A stretch of DNA of 64,000 bases from positions 1,268,501 to 1,332,500 of the forward strand of contig NZ_BNBE01000003.1 in assembly GCF_014654895.1 (NCBI RefSeq), written 5' to 3'. The DNA comes from Streptomyces filamentosus (lineage in GTDB: Bacteria > Actinomycetota > Actinomycetes > Streptomycetales > Streptomycetaceae). Every line of letters begins with the position of its first letter. Within the stretch, counting starts at the first letter, position 1. The position numbers and the translations under genes were made by a program. The notes under the pieces were generated by a model, which saw nothing but the letters and a program-made list of their open reading frames with translations, was not told the DNA's origin and ran no database searches. Shown in pieces: positions 8,045 to 17,033 of this stretch.

Positions 8045-8064
8045 CTACTCTAACGTTAGGGTAG
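8045..8064. promoter_or_regulatory. Palindromic operator between merR and sulP
   Basis: CTACTCTAAC / GTTAGGGTAG is a near-perfect palindrome (18 of 20 positions symmetric) centred on AACGTT. It is the likely binding site of the MerR protein encoded at 7571-7981. Confidence 0.6.
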
Positions 8065-8390
8065 AGTTGTTGGGTGTGAGGGCAGCGTTCCGCGGCCCCG
8101 CCGTTGCCTTGTCGGGGCCGACGACGCCCCCGGTGAAGATCCTAATCTTGCGGGAGAGAAGCGTGCGCGAGCCCATGACGCCCGGCGCCGCCGTCTGCCC
8201 GCCGTGATGCTTCGCCTCCGGATGTGAACTCCGGCGCCCTCGCGTCTGCCGGTTTGCGTCCGGACCTGCTCTCCTCCGGTTCCGCGCTGACGGGGCCGTC
8301 CGCGGGGTGCCGACCCGGCCCCTCCGCCTCCTCCCGCACGCCCCGGCCTGCCCCGTGAGGCGTGCCCGAGCACGACAGGTACCTGTTTCC
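8065..8390 (+). other. Long leader of the sulP gene with a strong hairpin
   Basis: This stretch of about 325 bases between the operator and sulP contains no convincing gene. It holds a perfect 8-bp stem, CGGCCCCG (8093-8100) with CGGGGCCG (8113-8120), and a purine-rich CGGGAGAGAAG at 8151-8161. It may form an untranslated leader. I could not match it to a riboswitch class. Confidence 0.4.
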
Positions 8391-9902
8391 TTGCCCTCTT
8401 CCGCTGTCACCGCATCCCCGGCCGCGCGCCTGCGCGGCCTGAAGCCCGACTGGCTGAACAACCCCAAGGTCTGGCGCACCGAGGTCCTCGCGGGCCTGGT
8501 CGTCGCCCTGGCCCTGATCCCCGAGGCGATCTCCTTCTCGATCATCGCCGGGGTCGACCCGGCGGTCGGTCTGTTCGCCTCCTTCACCATGGCCGTGGTC
8601 ATCTCGATCGTCGGCGGACGCCGCGCGATGATCTCCGCCGCGACCGGCGCGATCGCTCTGGTCATCGCCCCGCTCAACCGGGAGCACGGCCTGGGCTACC
8701 TGATCGCCGCCGTCATCCTCGCCGGCGTCTTCCAGGTCATCCTGGGCGCGCTCGGGGTGGCGAAGCTGATGCGGTTCATCCCCCGCAGCGTGATGGTCGG
8801 CTTCGTCAACGCCCTCGCCATCCTGATCTTCATGGCCCAGGTCCCCGAGATGACCGACGTGCCGTGGGCGGTGTATCCGCTGATCATCGGCGGGCTGGCG
8901 CTGATGGTGTTCTTCCCGAAGGTCACCACCGTGATCCCGGCGCCTCTGGTCTCCATCGTCATCCTGACCGTGATCACCGTCGGCGCCGCCATCGCGGTGC
9001 CGACCGTAGGCGACAAGGGCGCGCTGCCGTCCTCCCTGCCCGTGCCGGGTCTGCCCGACGTGCCGTTCACGCTCGACACGCTGACGACGATCGCTCCGTA
9101 CGCGTTCGCGATGGCGCTGGTCGGCCTGATGGAATCGCTGATGACCGCCAAGCTCGTCGACGACATCACCGACACCCACTCCAACAAGACCCGCGAGTCC
9201 ATCGGCCAGGGCGTCGCCAACATCGTCACCGGCTTCTTCGGCGGCATGGGCGGCTGCGCCATGATCGGCCAGACCATGATCAACGTGAAGGTCTCCGGCG
9301 CCCGCACCCGCGTCTCGACGTTCCTGGCCGGCGCGTTCCTGATGGTGCTGTGCATCGCCTTCGGGCCGGTCGTCTCCGACATCCCCATGGCCGCCCTCGT
9401 CGCCGTCATGATCATGGTGTCGTTCGCAACCTTCGACTTCCACTCCATCGCCCCCAAGACGCTTCGGCGCATGCCCGCCGGTGAGATCGCCGTCATGGTG
9501 ATCACCGTCGCCTGCGTCGTGGCCACCCACAACCTCGCCGTCGGCGTCGTCGTCGGCTCCATCACCGCGATGGTGATCTTCGCCAAGCGTGTCGCGCACC
9601 TCGCCGAGGTCACAGCCGTGGTCGACCCGGACGGCAGCACGGTGGTCTACCGGGTCACTGGCGAGCTGTTCTTCGCCTCCTCCAACGACCTCGTCGGCCA
9701 GTTCGACTACACCGGCGACCCGAAGAAGGTCGTGATCGACCTCTCCGCGGCGCACGTCTGGGACGCCTCCTCCGTCGCGGCTCTGGACGCGATCGAGACA
9801 AAGTACGCCCAGCGCGGCAAGAGCGTCGAGATCACCGGACTGAACGACCCCAGCGCCCAGCTGCACGGCAAGCTCAGCGGCGAGCTGGCGGCCAGCCACT
9901 GA
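8391..9902 (+). CDS. SulP-family inorganic anion transporter
   Basis: A protein of about 503 residues. Some 380 residues form hydrophobic helices of the SulP family (VWRTEVLAGLVVALALIPEAISFSI, GFFGGMGGCAMIGQTMINVK), followed by a cytoplasmic STAS domain (from about residue 410; KKVVIDLSAAHVWDASSVAALDAIE). SulP proteins carry sulfate, bicarbonate or related oxyanions; the substrate here is not determined, but the ars neighbourhood makes an oxyanion plausible. The TTG at 8391 fits the start of the conserved region. No ATG is available nearby, and an upstream GTG at 8355 is an alternative. It is probably regulated by the divergent MerR protein and ends at a strong hairpin terminator. Confidence 0.85.
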   Translation: MPSSAVTASPAARLRGLKPDWLNNPKVWRTEVLAGLVVALALIPEAISFSIIAGVDPAVGLFASFTMAVVISIVGGRRAMISAATGAIALVIAPLNREHGLGYLIAAVILAGVFQVILGALGVAKLMRFIPRSVMVGFVNALAILIFMAQVPEMTDVPWAVYPLIIGGLALMVFFPKVTTVIPAPLVSIVILTVITVGAAIAVPTVGDKGALPSSLPVPGLPDVPFTLDTLTTIAPYAFAMALVGLMESLMTAKLVDDITDTHSNKTRESIGQGVANIVTGFFGGMGGCAMIGQTMINVKVSGARTRVSTFLAGAFLMVLCIAFGPVVSDIPMAALVAVMIMVSFATFDFHSIAPKTLRRMPAGEIAVMVITVACVVATHNLAVGVVVGSITAMVIFAKRVAHLAEVTAVVDPDGSTVVYRVTGELFFASSNDLVGQFDYTGDPKKVVIDLSAAHVWDASSVAALDAIETKYAQRGKSVEITGLNDPSAQLHGKLSGELAASH

Positions 9903-9920
9903 CGCGACCGAGACAACCGT

Positions 9921-9962
9921 GCCGGGTCGGTGTCCACCCTGGGGTGTGGGCACCGACCCGGC
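9921..9962. terminator. Hairpin terminator between convergent sulP and arsO
   Basis: The perfect 12-bp stem GCCGGGTCGGTG (9921-9932) / CACCGACCCGGC (9951-9962) has an 18-base loop. It lies between two convergent genes and can act on both strands. There is no T-tract, as is common in high-GC actinomycetes. Confidence 0.7.
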
Positions 9963-9980
9963 GGTCGTTTCGCGCAGCGG

Positions 9981-11045
9981 CTAGCTGTGCAGAAGGTGTG
10001 CGATCTCCCCGGCAGCGTCCCGGGCGGTGCGGCCGACGCCGATCAGGGTGGCCGACGCCGGGCCGGTCCAGTCGCCGTATCCGAGCAGGTGCAGCCGCGG
10101 CTCGCCGAGGGCGCGTGTGCCGTCGGTGGGGATGCGGCCGCGCGGACCGCGCAGGTTCAGCGGTGCCAGGTGGGACAGGGCTGGGCGGAAGCCGGTGCAC
10201 CAGATGACCGCGTCCGCGCCGGTGTGGCTGTTGTCGGCCCACCAGGCGCCGTCGGCGGTGAGCCGGGCGAACATCGGCTTCGCGGTCAGGAGGCCGGCGT
10301 CACGGGCGGCCCGAACCGGGGGTACGGCGACGATGTCGCCGAGCGAGGCGACCCCGCCGGTGTCGCTGCGGCCTGCGTCCAGGGCGCGGCGGCGGGCGGT
10401 GGCGACATCGAACAGGGCGCGGCCGTCGATGTCGTCGGGGAGGAACCGCGGCGGGCGCTGGGTCACCCAGGTCACCTCGACGTGTTCGTCCAGGGCGAGG
10501 TCGGCGGCGATCTGGGCGCCGGAGTTGCCGCCGCCGACCACGACGACACGCTGGTCGGCGAAGTCGGCCGGGCAGCGGTAGTCCACGGTGTGCAGCTGGC
10601 GGCCGGTGAACACCTCGCGGCCGGGGACGGCGGGGATGAAGGGCCGCGTCCAGGTGCCGGTGGCGCTGATGACCGCGCGGGCCCGCCAGGTGCCGGTGTC
10701 CGCCTCGACCAGGAGCCTCTCGCCGCCTGGGCGTACAGCGTTCACGCGGGTGCCGTGCGCCACGGGCAGGTCGTAGCGCTTCTCGTAGTCGGTGAGGTAG
10801 TCCACCACATGCCCGGCGTCCGGGTAGGTCTCGCCCGTCTGGACGGGCATGAGCCGGCCGGGCAGCGAGGAGTGCTCGGCCGGGGAGAACAGGTGCAGGG
10901 ATTCCCACATGTGCTGCCAGGACCCGCCCGGCGCCGTCTCCGCGTCCAGGATCACGAAGTCGAGGCCGCGCCGGCGCAGGTGGTAGCCGGCGGCCAGCCC
11001 TGCCTGGCCGCCGCCGACCACCACCACATCCGTGTGCTGCGTCAC
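9981..11045 (-). CDS. arsO: ArsO-like flavin-dependent monooxygenase
   Basis: A 354-residue flavoprotein monooxygenase of the type found in ars operons. It has an N-terminal FAD motif (VVVVGGGQAGLAAGYHLRRRGL), the GSW...LFSPAEHSSLPG segment, a second Rossmann motif for NADPH (VVVVGGGNSGAQIAADLA, about residue 170), and the C-terminal WCTGFRP motif. It probably oxidises an arsenical or detoxifies oxidised intermediates; the exact reaction is not settled for the family. The GTG start at 11045 overlaps the stop of acr3 (GTGA), so it is the third gene of the arsR-acr3-arsO operon. It is homologous to the interrupted gene at 634-1728. Confidence 0.85.
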   Translation of the reverse strand: MTQHTDVVVVGGGQAGLAAGYHLRRRGLDFVILDAETAPGGSWQHMWESLHLFSPAEHSSLPGRLMPVQTGETYPDAGHVVDYLTDYEKRYDLPVAHGTRVNAVRPGGERLLVEADTGTWRARAVISATGTWTRPFIPAVPGREVFTGRQLHTVDYRCPADFADQRVVVVGGGNSGAQIAADLALDEHVEVTWVTQRPPRFLPDDIDGRALFDVATARRRALDAGRSDTGGVASLGDIVAVPPVRAARDAGLLTAKPMFARLTADGAWWADNSHTGADAVIWCTGFRPALSHLAPLNLRGPRGRIPTDGTRALGEPRLHLLGYGDWTGPASATLIGVGRTARDAAGEIAHLLHS

Positions 11046-12139
11046 GGAGCCGTCGTCACCGCGCCCGGGGCGAACTTCCTGCGCCAGGCGAGCGCGACGT
11101 AGACCAGGCCGATCAGGACCGGGACTTCGATGAGCGGTCCGACGACGCCGGACAGGGCCTGGCCGGAGGTGACGCCGAAGGTGGCGATGGCGACTGCGAT
11201 AGCGAGCTCGAAGTTGTTGCCCGCCGCGGTGAACGCCAGCGTCGCGGTGCGGTCGTAGGCCAGGCCCAGGCCCTTGCCCAGGAGGAAGGTGCCGAAGAAC
11301 ATCACCGCGAAGTACACCAGCAGCGGCATCGCGATCCGGGCCACGTCCAGCGGCTGCGAGGTGATCGTCTTGCCTTGCAGGGCGAAGAGGATGACGATCG
11401 TGAACAGCAGCCCGTACAGGGCCCACGGGCCGATCTTCGGCAGGAACTTCGCCTCGTAGCCGCTACGGCCCATCTTCTTCTCCCCGATCCGGCGGGTCAG
11501 GAAGCCGGCCAGCAGCGGGACACCGAGGAAGATGACCACGTTCAGGGCGATCTCCCACATGGAGATGTCCAGGTGCTCGCCGTTACCGAGACCCAGCCAG
11601 CCGGGCAGCAGGTCGAGATAGAACCAGCCCAGCAGCCCGAACGCCAGGACCTGGAAGACCGAGTTCAGCGCGACGAGGACGGCGGCGGCCTCACGGTCGC
11701 CGCAGGCCAGGTCGTTCCAGATGATGACCATGGCGATACAGCGGGCCAGGCCCACGATGATCAATCCGGTGCGGTACTCGGGCAGGTCCGGCAGGAAGAT
11801 CCACGCCAGCGCGAACATCACCGCCGGCCCGACGATCCAGTTGATGACGAGCGAGGAGGCCATCAGCTTGCGGTCGCTGGTGACGGCGTCGAGCTTGTCG
11901 TAGCGGACCTTGGCCAGGACCGGGTACATCATGATCAGCAGGCCGAGCGCGATCGGCAGGGAGATGCCGCCGATCTCCACCTTGGCCAGCGCGTCGTTCA
12001 GTCCGGGGATGAGACGGCCGAGGCCGAGGCCGACGGCCATGGCGATGAGGATCCACACGGCGAGGTAGCGGTCGAGCGTGGAGAGCTTGGCGACGACGGA
12101 TGCTTCCCGGGTCGTCGCGGGCGCTTCGGTGCGGGTCAC
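11042..12139 (-). CDS. acr3: ACR3-type arsenite efflux permease
   Basis: A 365-residue inner-membrane permease with ten hydrophobic helices that exports arsenite. The family signature is plain: GLIIVGLARCIAMVIIWNDLACGD (about residues 130-153), with the essential helix cysteine in LARCIAMV, and FTAAGNNFELAIAVAIA towards the C-terminus. The GTG start overlaps the arsR stop (GTGA), and the downstream arsO gene overlaps in the same way. All three genes are therefore translationally coupled under ArsR control. Confidence 0.95.
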   Translation of the reverse strand: MTRTEAPATTREASVVAKLSTLDRYLAVWILIAMAVGLGLGRLIPGLNDALAKVEIGGISLPIALGLLIMMYPVLAKVRYDKLDAVTSDRKLMASSLVINWIVGPAVMFALAWIFLPDLPEYRTGLIIVGLARCIAMVIIWNDLACGDREAAAVLVALNSVFQVLAFGLLGWFYLDLLPGWLGLGNGEHLDISMWEIALNVVIFLGVPLLAGFLTRRIGEKKMGRSGYEAKFLPKIGPWALYGLLFTIVILFALQGKTITSQPLDVARIAMPLLVYFAVMFFGTFLLGKGLGLAYDRTATLAFTAAGNNFELAIAVAIATFGVTSGQALSGVVGPLIEVPVLIGLVYVALAWRRKFAPGAVTTAP

Positions 12140-12444
12140 GGGCAGGCCCTCTTGTTGTCGGCGGCGGTACGGGCCTGTTCGGCCAGGTCGGCGAACTGCC
12201 CGGCGAGCTGGGCGATGACATCCGGGCGGAGCTTGTAGTAGGTGAAGCGTCCGCACGGCTCGGTCTCGACGACCCCGGCCTCACGCAGGACTCTCAGGTG
12301 GTTGGAGAGGTTGGTCTGCCGGGCGCCGGTCTCCTCCACCAGGTGCGTGGTGCACAGCGTCTCGCGGGCGAGCAGGGTCACGATCTGGAGCCTGAGCGGG
12401 TCGGCCAGCACCCGGATCAGATCAGTGTCGACTGACGTCATCAT
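12136..12444 (-). CDS. arsR: ArsR-family repressor of the acr3 operon
   Basis: A 102-residue winged-helix repressor: VLADPLRLQIVTLLARETLCTTHLVEETGARQTNLSNHLRVLREAGVV. Candidate arsenite ligands are Cys in ETLCTTHL, Cys in TEPCGRF (residue ~63) and the C-terminal Cys (RACP). This layout differs from the first ArsR at 1753. The ATG at 12444 is followed by a second ATG. The 75-base gap to the divergent arsC-type gene contains direct CTGATAC repeats (12448-12479) that may be part of the control region for both directions. Confidence 0.92.
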   Translation of the reverse strand: MMTSVDTDLIRVLADPLRLQIVTLLARETLCTTHLVEETGARQTNLSNHLRVLREAGVVETEPCGRFTYYKLRPDVIAQLAGQFADLAEQARTAADNKRACP

Positions 12445-12519
12445 GGACTGATACTGTCACATCACCCGGCGCTGATACCAGCCGGGGCTGACCCGTAGGC
12501 CCGTCGAAGGGGTCTTTCC

Positions 12520-13155
12520 ATGTCCGCCGCTTTCACCCCCGCCCTGCCCGATGAGCGCCTGGCCGCCGGCGCCGCACGGCTCGCCACCCGGCACGCCGGC
12601 CGCTTCTCGGCCGAGACCGTCCAGGGCCTGCTCACCGACTCCTACCGGCGCCTGGCCGAGACCGCCTCGGTGACCACGCACCTGGTCGTGCTGGCCGAGC
12701 GCTTCACCGCCGAACGCCTCGACGCGCTCGCCCATGTCCAGGGCGCGCCGGGATCGGGGCTGGCGCGGGTGCTGTTCGTGTGCAGCCACAACGCCGGCCG
12801 CTCCCAGCTCGCCGCAGCCCTCCTTCAGCACCGGGCGGGAGGCCGGGTCACCGTCTCCTCCGCGGGCACCCACGCCGGGCCCGGGATCGAGCCGCACATC
12901 GTGCAGGTCCTCACCGAGGCCGGCGCCGATGCGGCAGGCGCGTTCCCCAAGCCGCTGACCGACGAGGTCGTGCGCGCGGCGGACATCGTGATCACCATGG
13001 GTTGCGGCGACGCCTGCCCCGTCGTGCCCGGCCGCCGCTACCTGGACTGGCCCGTGGCCGATCCCGACGGCGCCCCGATCGCGGTCGTCCGCGCCATCCG
13101 CGACGACATCGACCGCCGCATCACCGACCTGCTCGCCGGCCTGCCGAGCACCTGA
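12520..13155 (+). CDS. arsC: Arsenate reductase (mycothiol-type) with N-terminal three-helix domain
   Basis: A 211-residue protein. Residues 1-75 form a helical domain (DERLAAGAARLATRHAGRFSAETVQGLLTDSYRRLAE) found fused to actinobacterial arsenate reductases. Residues of about 85-205 are a low-molecular-weight phosphatase-like reductase with the P-loop VCSHNAGRSQLAAA. It also has the MGCGDACPVVPG segment, whose cysteines take part in the redox cycle. Such enzymes reduce arsenate to arsenite using mycothiol or thioredoxin. The gene is divergent from arsR and lies 45 bases before a second reductase and trxB, giving an operon for reduction next to one for export. Confidence 0.88.
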   Translation: MSAAFTPALPDERLAAGAARLATRHAGRFSAETVQGLLTDSYRRLAETASVTTHLVVLAERFTAERLDALAHVQGAPGSGLARVLFVCSHNAGRSQLAAALLQHRAGGRVTVSSAGTHAGPGIEPHIVQVLTEAGADAAGAFPKPLTDEVVRAADIVITMGCGDACPVVPGRRYLDWPVADPDGAPIAVVRAIRDDIDRRITDLLAGLPST

Positions 13156-13200
13156 CCCCCCTCTGCATCACCTGCCACTCACCTTGTGAAGGAAGAACGC

Positions 13201-13620
13201 ATGTCCTCCGCCCCGCTCGCCTCCGTGCTGTTCGTCTGCGTCCACAACGCCGGCCGCTCGCAGATGGCCGCCGGATTCCTCCAGCACCTCGCGGGCGACC
13301 GCATCGAGGTCCGCTCCGCCGGCTCCATCCCCGGCGACCAGGTCAACCCCGCAGCCGTCGAGGCGATGGCCGAGGTCGGCATCGACATCTCCGCCGCCAC
13401 GCCGAAGATCCTCACCACCGAGGCCGTCCAGGCGTCCGACTACGTCATCACCATGGGCTGCGGCGACGCCTGCCCGATCTTCCCCGGCAAGAAGTACCTC
13501 GACTGGGCCCTCGAAGACCCCGCCGGCAAGGGCGTGGAGTCCGTCCGCCCCATCCGCGACGAGATCAAGACCCGCATCGAGGACCTCATCGCCGAGATCG
13601 ACGCGAAGCAGGAGGCGTGA
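13201..13620 (+). CDS. arsC: Arsenate reductase (mycothiol-type, single domain)
   Basis: A 139-residue low-molecular-weight phosphatase-like arsenate reductase: P-loop VCVHNAGRSQMAAGF, then SAGS, and MGCGDACPIFPGKKYLDW, matching corynebacterial arsenate-mycothiol transferases. The ATG at 13201 has AAGGAAG upstream. It lies between the two-domain reductase and trxB, and the three probably form one transcript. Two reductases side by side are common in actinobacterial ars loci. Confidence 0.92.
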   Translation: MSSAPLASVLFVCVHNAGRSQMAAGFLQHLAGDRIEVRSAGSIPGDQVNPAAVEAMAEVGIDISAATPKILTTEAVQASDYVITMGCGDACPIFPGKKYLDWALEDPAGKGVESVRPIRDEIKTRIEDLIAEIDAKQEA

Positions 13621-13625
13621 GCCCC

Positions 13626-14609
13626 GTGACCCAGCCCGACCAGGTGCGCGAGGTCGTCATCATCGGCTCCGGCCCCGCCGGATACACCGCCGCCCTCTAC
13701 ACCGCCCGCGCCCAGCTCAAGCCCCTGCTCTTCGGCAGCTCCATCTTCGTCGGCGGCTCTCTGACCACCACGACCGAGGTCGAGAACTTCCCCGGCTTCC
13801 CCGAGGGCGTCGACGGCCCGGTCCTGATGGAGAACATGCGGGCCCAGGCCGAGAAGTTCGGCGCCGAAATGATCGACGACGACATCGTCGAGGTCGACCT
13901 CACCGGCGACATCAAGCTCCTCACCGACTCCGCGGGCACCGTCCACCGCGCGAAGACGGTGATCATCGCCACCGGCTCCGGCTACCGCAAGCTCGGCCTG
14001 CCGAAGGAGGACGAGCTGTCCGGCCGGGGCGTGTCCTGGTGCGCCACCTGCGACGGGTTCTTCTTCCGCGACCGCGACATCGTCGTGGTCGGCGGCGGCG
14101 ACACCGCGATGGAGGAGGCCACCTTCCTCACCCGCTTCGCCCGCTCGGTCACCGTCGTCCACCGCCGCTCCACCCTGCGCGCCTCCAAGGTCATGCAGGA
14201 CCGGGCGTTCGCCGACGACAAGATCTCCTTCGCCTTCGACAGCGAGATCGCCGAGATCAAGGCGACGAACGGCATGCTCGGCGGCGTCGTCCTGCGCGAT
14301 GCCTTCACCGGCGCCACCCGCGCACTGGACGTCACGGGCCTGTTCATCGCCATCGGCCACGACCCCCGAACCGAACTCTTCACCGGCCAGCTCGAGCTGG
14401 ACAGCGAGGGCTACATCCAGGTGGCCTCCCCGACGACACGTACGAGCCTGCCCGGGGTGTTCGCCGCCGGCGACGTCGTCGACCACACCTACCGCCAGGC
14501 CATTACCGCCGCTGGCGCCGGCGCGGCCGCGGCCCTGGACGCCGAGCGCTACCTCGCCGCCCGCGGCACGGCCGAGACCGAGCCGATGACCGCTGCCATC
14601 CCGGCCTGA
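13626..14609 (+). CDS. trxB: Thioredoxin reductase
   Basis: A protein of about 327 residues in the two-domain FAD/NADPH thioredoxin reductase family: IIGSGPAGYTAALYTARA at the N-terminus, the redox-active SWCATCDGFFF (CATC, about residue 140), the NADPH motif VVVGGGDTAMEEATFL, and the C-terminal FAAGDVVDHTYRQAITAAGAG. Together with the arsenate reductases it supplies reducing power for arsenate reduction. GTG 13626 is 10 bases behind GGAGG. An earlier GTG at 13617 overlaps the previous stop but is too close to that ribosome binding site. Confidence 0.93.
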   Translation: MTQPDQVREVVIIGSGPAGYTAALYTARAQLKPLLFGSSIFVGGSLTTTTEVENFPGFPEGVDGPVLMENMRAQAEKFGAEMIDDDIVEVDLTGDIKLLTDSAGTVHRAKTVIIATGSGYRKLGLPKEDELSGRGVSWCATCDGFFFRDRDIVVVGGGDTAMEEATFLTRFARSVTVVHRRSTLRASKVMQDRAFADDKISFAFDSEIAEIKATNGMLGGVVLRDAFTGATRALDVTGLFIAIGHDPRTELFTGQLELDSEGYIQVASPTTRTSLPGVFAAGDVVDHTYRQAITAAGAGAAAALDAERYLAARGTAETEPMTAAIPA

Positions 14610-14621
14610 TCAATACTGGCA

Positions 14622-14656
14622 GGCGGGGTCGTCCGGAAGCTCCGGGCGGCCCCGCC
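14622..14656. terminator. Hairpin terminator behind trxB
   Basis: The stem 14622-14636 / 14642-14656 is 15 bp, with two G-U pairs and a 5-base loop. It lies between convergent trxB and the recombinase-like gene ending at 14680. Confidence 0.65.
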
Positions 14657-14679
14657 ACTGTCGTTCCCGCCAGTGGCCG

Positions 14680-17016
14680 TCACCGGGGGAGCTGGGAGGT
14701 CTTCTCCGGGTGGGCCACCCCGACGTAGTGCATGGCGGTCTTCTCCGTGATGCCGAACAGGCGCATCAGCTTCAGCGGATCGCCGGTCTCGAACGCCTCG
14801 TTCAGGATCCGGTCCTGTCGCAGGCCGTCCAGCGTGAATCCCTTGGGCAGGTGCCGGTGCAGCATGGTCATGCTGACCGGCGGGTGGTCGGGGTCGAGTG
14901 CGGTGCGCTGGCTGACGAGCAGGTGAGGGTTGGTCGAGGCGGGCCAGCGGCGGTGTCGGTAGGTGAGCCACTCAGCGGCGAGGCCGTGGGTGAACTCCTC
15001 GATGTAGAGGGTGTGGCGCAGCAGGCCGCGGCGGGCTTCGAGGGTGCCGTGGGCGAGGTTGAGGTCGCAGGTGAGCAGCGTGGGCATCTCGTGGCCGGGC
15101 AGGGCGTGGACGGCGGTCAGGGCGACGATGAGCCGGCCGAGCGGGGTTGTGGCACGGTCGAGGAGCGTGGCCAGGAGGTCTGAGGGCACGGACTTCGGGA
15201 TGCCCTTGAGGTCGCCGACGGGCAGAGTGCGGGTGGGGTCGCGGAAGACGACGCGCTCTTGGCGCAGGGCCTTGAACAGGCTGCGCAGGCTGATGGCGAG
15301 CTGGCGGCGGGCGCTCCCGGTGAGATCGTCGACAGCTGTGGCGGCGTTGGCGCTGGTGATCTGCCGCAGTGTCGTGATGCCGCTGCGACTCCAGGCGGTG
15401 AGGACTGGCTGGAGAGAGGTGAGGTAGCGGCGGATGCCGTCGTAGCTGCGTGCCTCGTGTTCGCGCCGGCCCTGGCCGCGCAGGACCTTAACCCACAGAC
15501 TCACCTCGTCGGCGACGGTCGGCGGCAGTGTGGCGATGGTGGCCTCGACCCACATCTCGTCCGCGTCTCGGTGCAGCTCGGGGTCCTCGACCAGCAGGCC
15601 CCGGGCGGCGAGGAACTGGCAGACCCGCTTGGCCGCGAGGTTGGGGTCGAGCAGAGCGAGGTCGTGGACGTCGCGCTCCTGGAAGAGGGTCTCGGCGCCG
15701 AGCCAGTACACCAGGATCGTCAGAGTGCGGATGTCCTTGCGGTAGGCGGGATCCTGCCGGCCGCGGCGCAGTCGGTCCAGTTCCTCGGTCAGCGCACGGG
15801 CATCGCTGGTCAACGGCAGGTCCCGGTAGCTGCGGCGGCGTAGGCGGGCCATGACCGGCGACCAGTTGCGCCGCATCCCGAAGAGCGGCTCCTGCCCGCG
15901 GGCGGCATGCAGGGCGGACACCTCCTCATCCTCGCCGTCCGCCGGTGCGGGTTCGGCGACCGGGATCAACTGGGCCTGGCCGGGAACCCCGCGCGGAAGG
16001 TCGATGACCAGCTGGGTGGCCCGCACCGCAGCCGGGCCCGAGTCGTCCAGGTGCCGGTAGAGGCGACGGGTGCGGCACCGGTCGCCGCGCAGAGGCAGCT
16101 CGTCCCGCCGGCACCGGACGCACCGGCCCGCAGGGTGCAGCTCGCGCCAGTGACGGCACGGATCGCAGCGCAAGCCCCGCTTGCCGGCGGCCAACCAGGC
16201 ATCGCAGTCGCGGCATGACCGCGCCACGGACGGTGGCAACGGCGCCGGGGCCGTGATGTAGGTGGTGGTGGGCTGGTTGGTGGTGGAGAACCGCATAGGC
16301 TCCGGTGCCGGGTCGAGCAAGCCGGCCCGCAGCAGGACCAGGCGCACCGCGTCCCCGTTGGACGGCAGATCCCGAAGCATCGGCTCCGGCAGCCGTACGG
16401 CACCCTCGGCCTCCCGCACGGCCAGCGCGAGCCGGACCATCTCGGCGATCTTGTGCTGCCAGCCCACGGACATGCCGTGCTCGGCCGCCATCGCCTCGAT
16501 CATCGGGCGGCATTCCTTCCATCCGACCACCGGCCGGCTGACGATCGCGCTGACCGTGGCGTCAGTCAGCGCCCTGGGCACCGTGAACAGCGCAAGCTGG
16601 CCGCACACCTGCGCCTGCAACACCGGCGGCCCGGCCGGGGCAGCGCGCTGCTTCCGGAGCTTGATCCACCACCCCTGCCCCACCTTGAGCCCGTTCTTCG
16701 TGCGCCGGCGCAGCGGCCGGGCGTCCGCCGACCGGTCGCCGTACATCCCGCCGACGATGAGCTGGACCGGCCGCGGCCGCGCCTCCGCAAGACCCAGGGC
16801 CCACTCAGCGTCGTCCTCGGCCCGGATCGCCATCAGGCACGGCTTGCACAGCCCGTCCGTGTTCAGGTGCGCCTCGTGCCGGCATCGCGGGCACACCCCG
16901 ACCTCGGGATACCGCCTCGCCCAGGGCCGGCACCCGTCGCACACCCGGTTCCAGTGCACCACCAGCCATCCCAGACACACCGGGCAGCTCCGCGCCCGCC
17001 CCTCTCCACGCCACAT
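14680..17016 (-). CDS. Large zinc-ribbon protein with a degenerate tyrosine-recombinase domain
   Basis: About 778 residues. The first 60 contain several CxxC pairs (CPVCLGW, CDGCRPW, CPRCRHEAH, CKPC) and a second cluster lies mid-protein (CRDCDAW, CDPCRHW, CVRCRRDE), so there are probably two or more zinc ribbons. The C-terminal 330 residues resemble a tyrosine recombinase: LTAVHALPGHEMPTLLTCDL, then GLRQDRILNEA, then KTAMHYVGVAH with a candidate Tyr. The first catalytic Arg position appears to be His and the usual HxxR box is GLRQDR, so activity is doubtful. It may work together with the full recombinase at 17378-18568. ATG 17016 follows the Xre gene by 17 bases; GTG 17022 is an alternative. 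Decayed copies lie at 5430-5700 and 7230-7495. Confidence 0.7.
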   Translation of the reverse strand: MWRGEGRARSCPVCLGWLVVHWNRVCDGCRPWARRYPEVGVCPRCRHEAHLNTDGLCKPCLMAIRAEDDAEWALGLAEARPRPVQLIVGGMYGDRSADARPLRRRTKNGLKVGQGWWIKLRKQRAAPAGPPVLQAQVCGQLALFTVPRALTDATVSAIVSRPVVGWKECRPMIEAMAAEHGMSVGWQHKIAEMVRLALAVREAEGAVRLPEPMLRDLPSNGDAVRLVLLRAGLLDPAPEPMRFSTTNQPTTTYITAPAPLPPSVARSCRDCDAWLAAGKRGLRCDPCRHWRELHPAGRCVRCRRDELPLRGDRCRTRRLYRHLDDSGPAAVRATQLVIDLPRGVPGQAQLIPVAEPAPADGEDEEVSALHAARGQEPLFGMRRNWSPVMARLRRRSYRDLPLTSDARALTEELDRLRRGRQDPAYRKDIRTLTILVYWLGAETLFQERDVHDLALLDPNLAAKRVCQFLAARGLLVEDPELHRDADEMWVEATIATLPPTVADEVSLWVKVLRGQGRREHEARSYDGIRRYLTSLQPVLTAWSRSGITTLRQITSANAATAVDDLTGSARRQLAISLRSLFKALRQERVVFRDPTRTLPVGDLKGIPKSVPSDLLATLLDRATTPLGRLIVALTAVHALPGHEMPTLLTCDLNLAHGTLEARRGLLRHTLYIEEFTHGLAAEWLTYRHRRWPASTNPHLLVSQRTALDPDHPPVSMTMLHRHLPKGFTLDGLRQDRILNEAFETGDPLKLMRLFGITEKTAMHYVGVAHPEKTSQLPR

Positions 17017-17033
17017 CGCCACCGGCCTGCCGC

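Noticed and set aside
8065..8390. Riboswitch in the sulP leader
   Set aside because: Apart from one 8-bp hairpin no conserved riboswitch core could be recognised.
8142..9953. Long minus-strand frame opposite sulP (about 600 codons, rich in His/Asp/Gly)
   Set aside because: It is the third-position mirror of the SulP coding sequence and has low-complexity composition.
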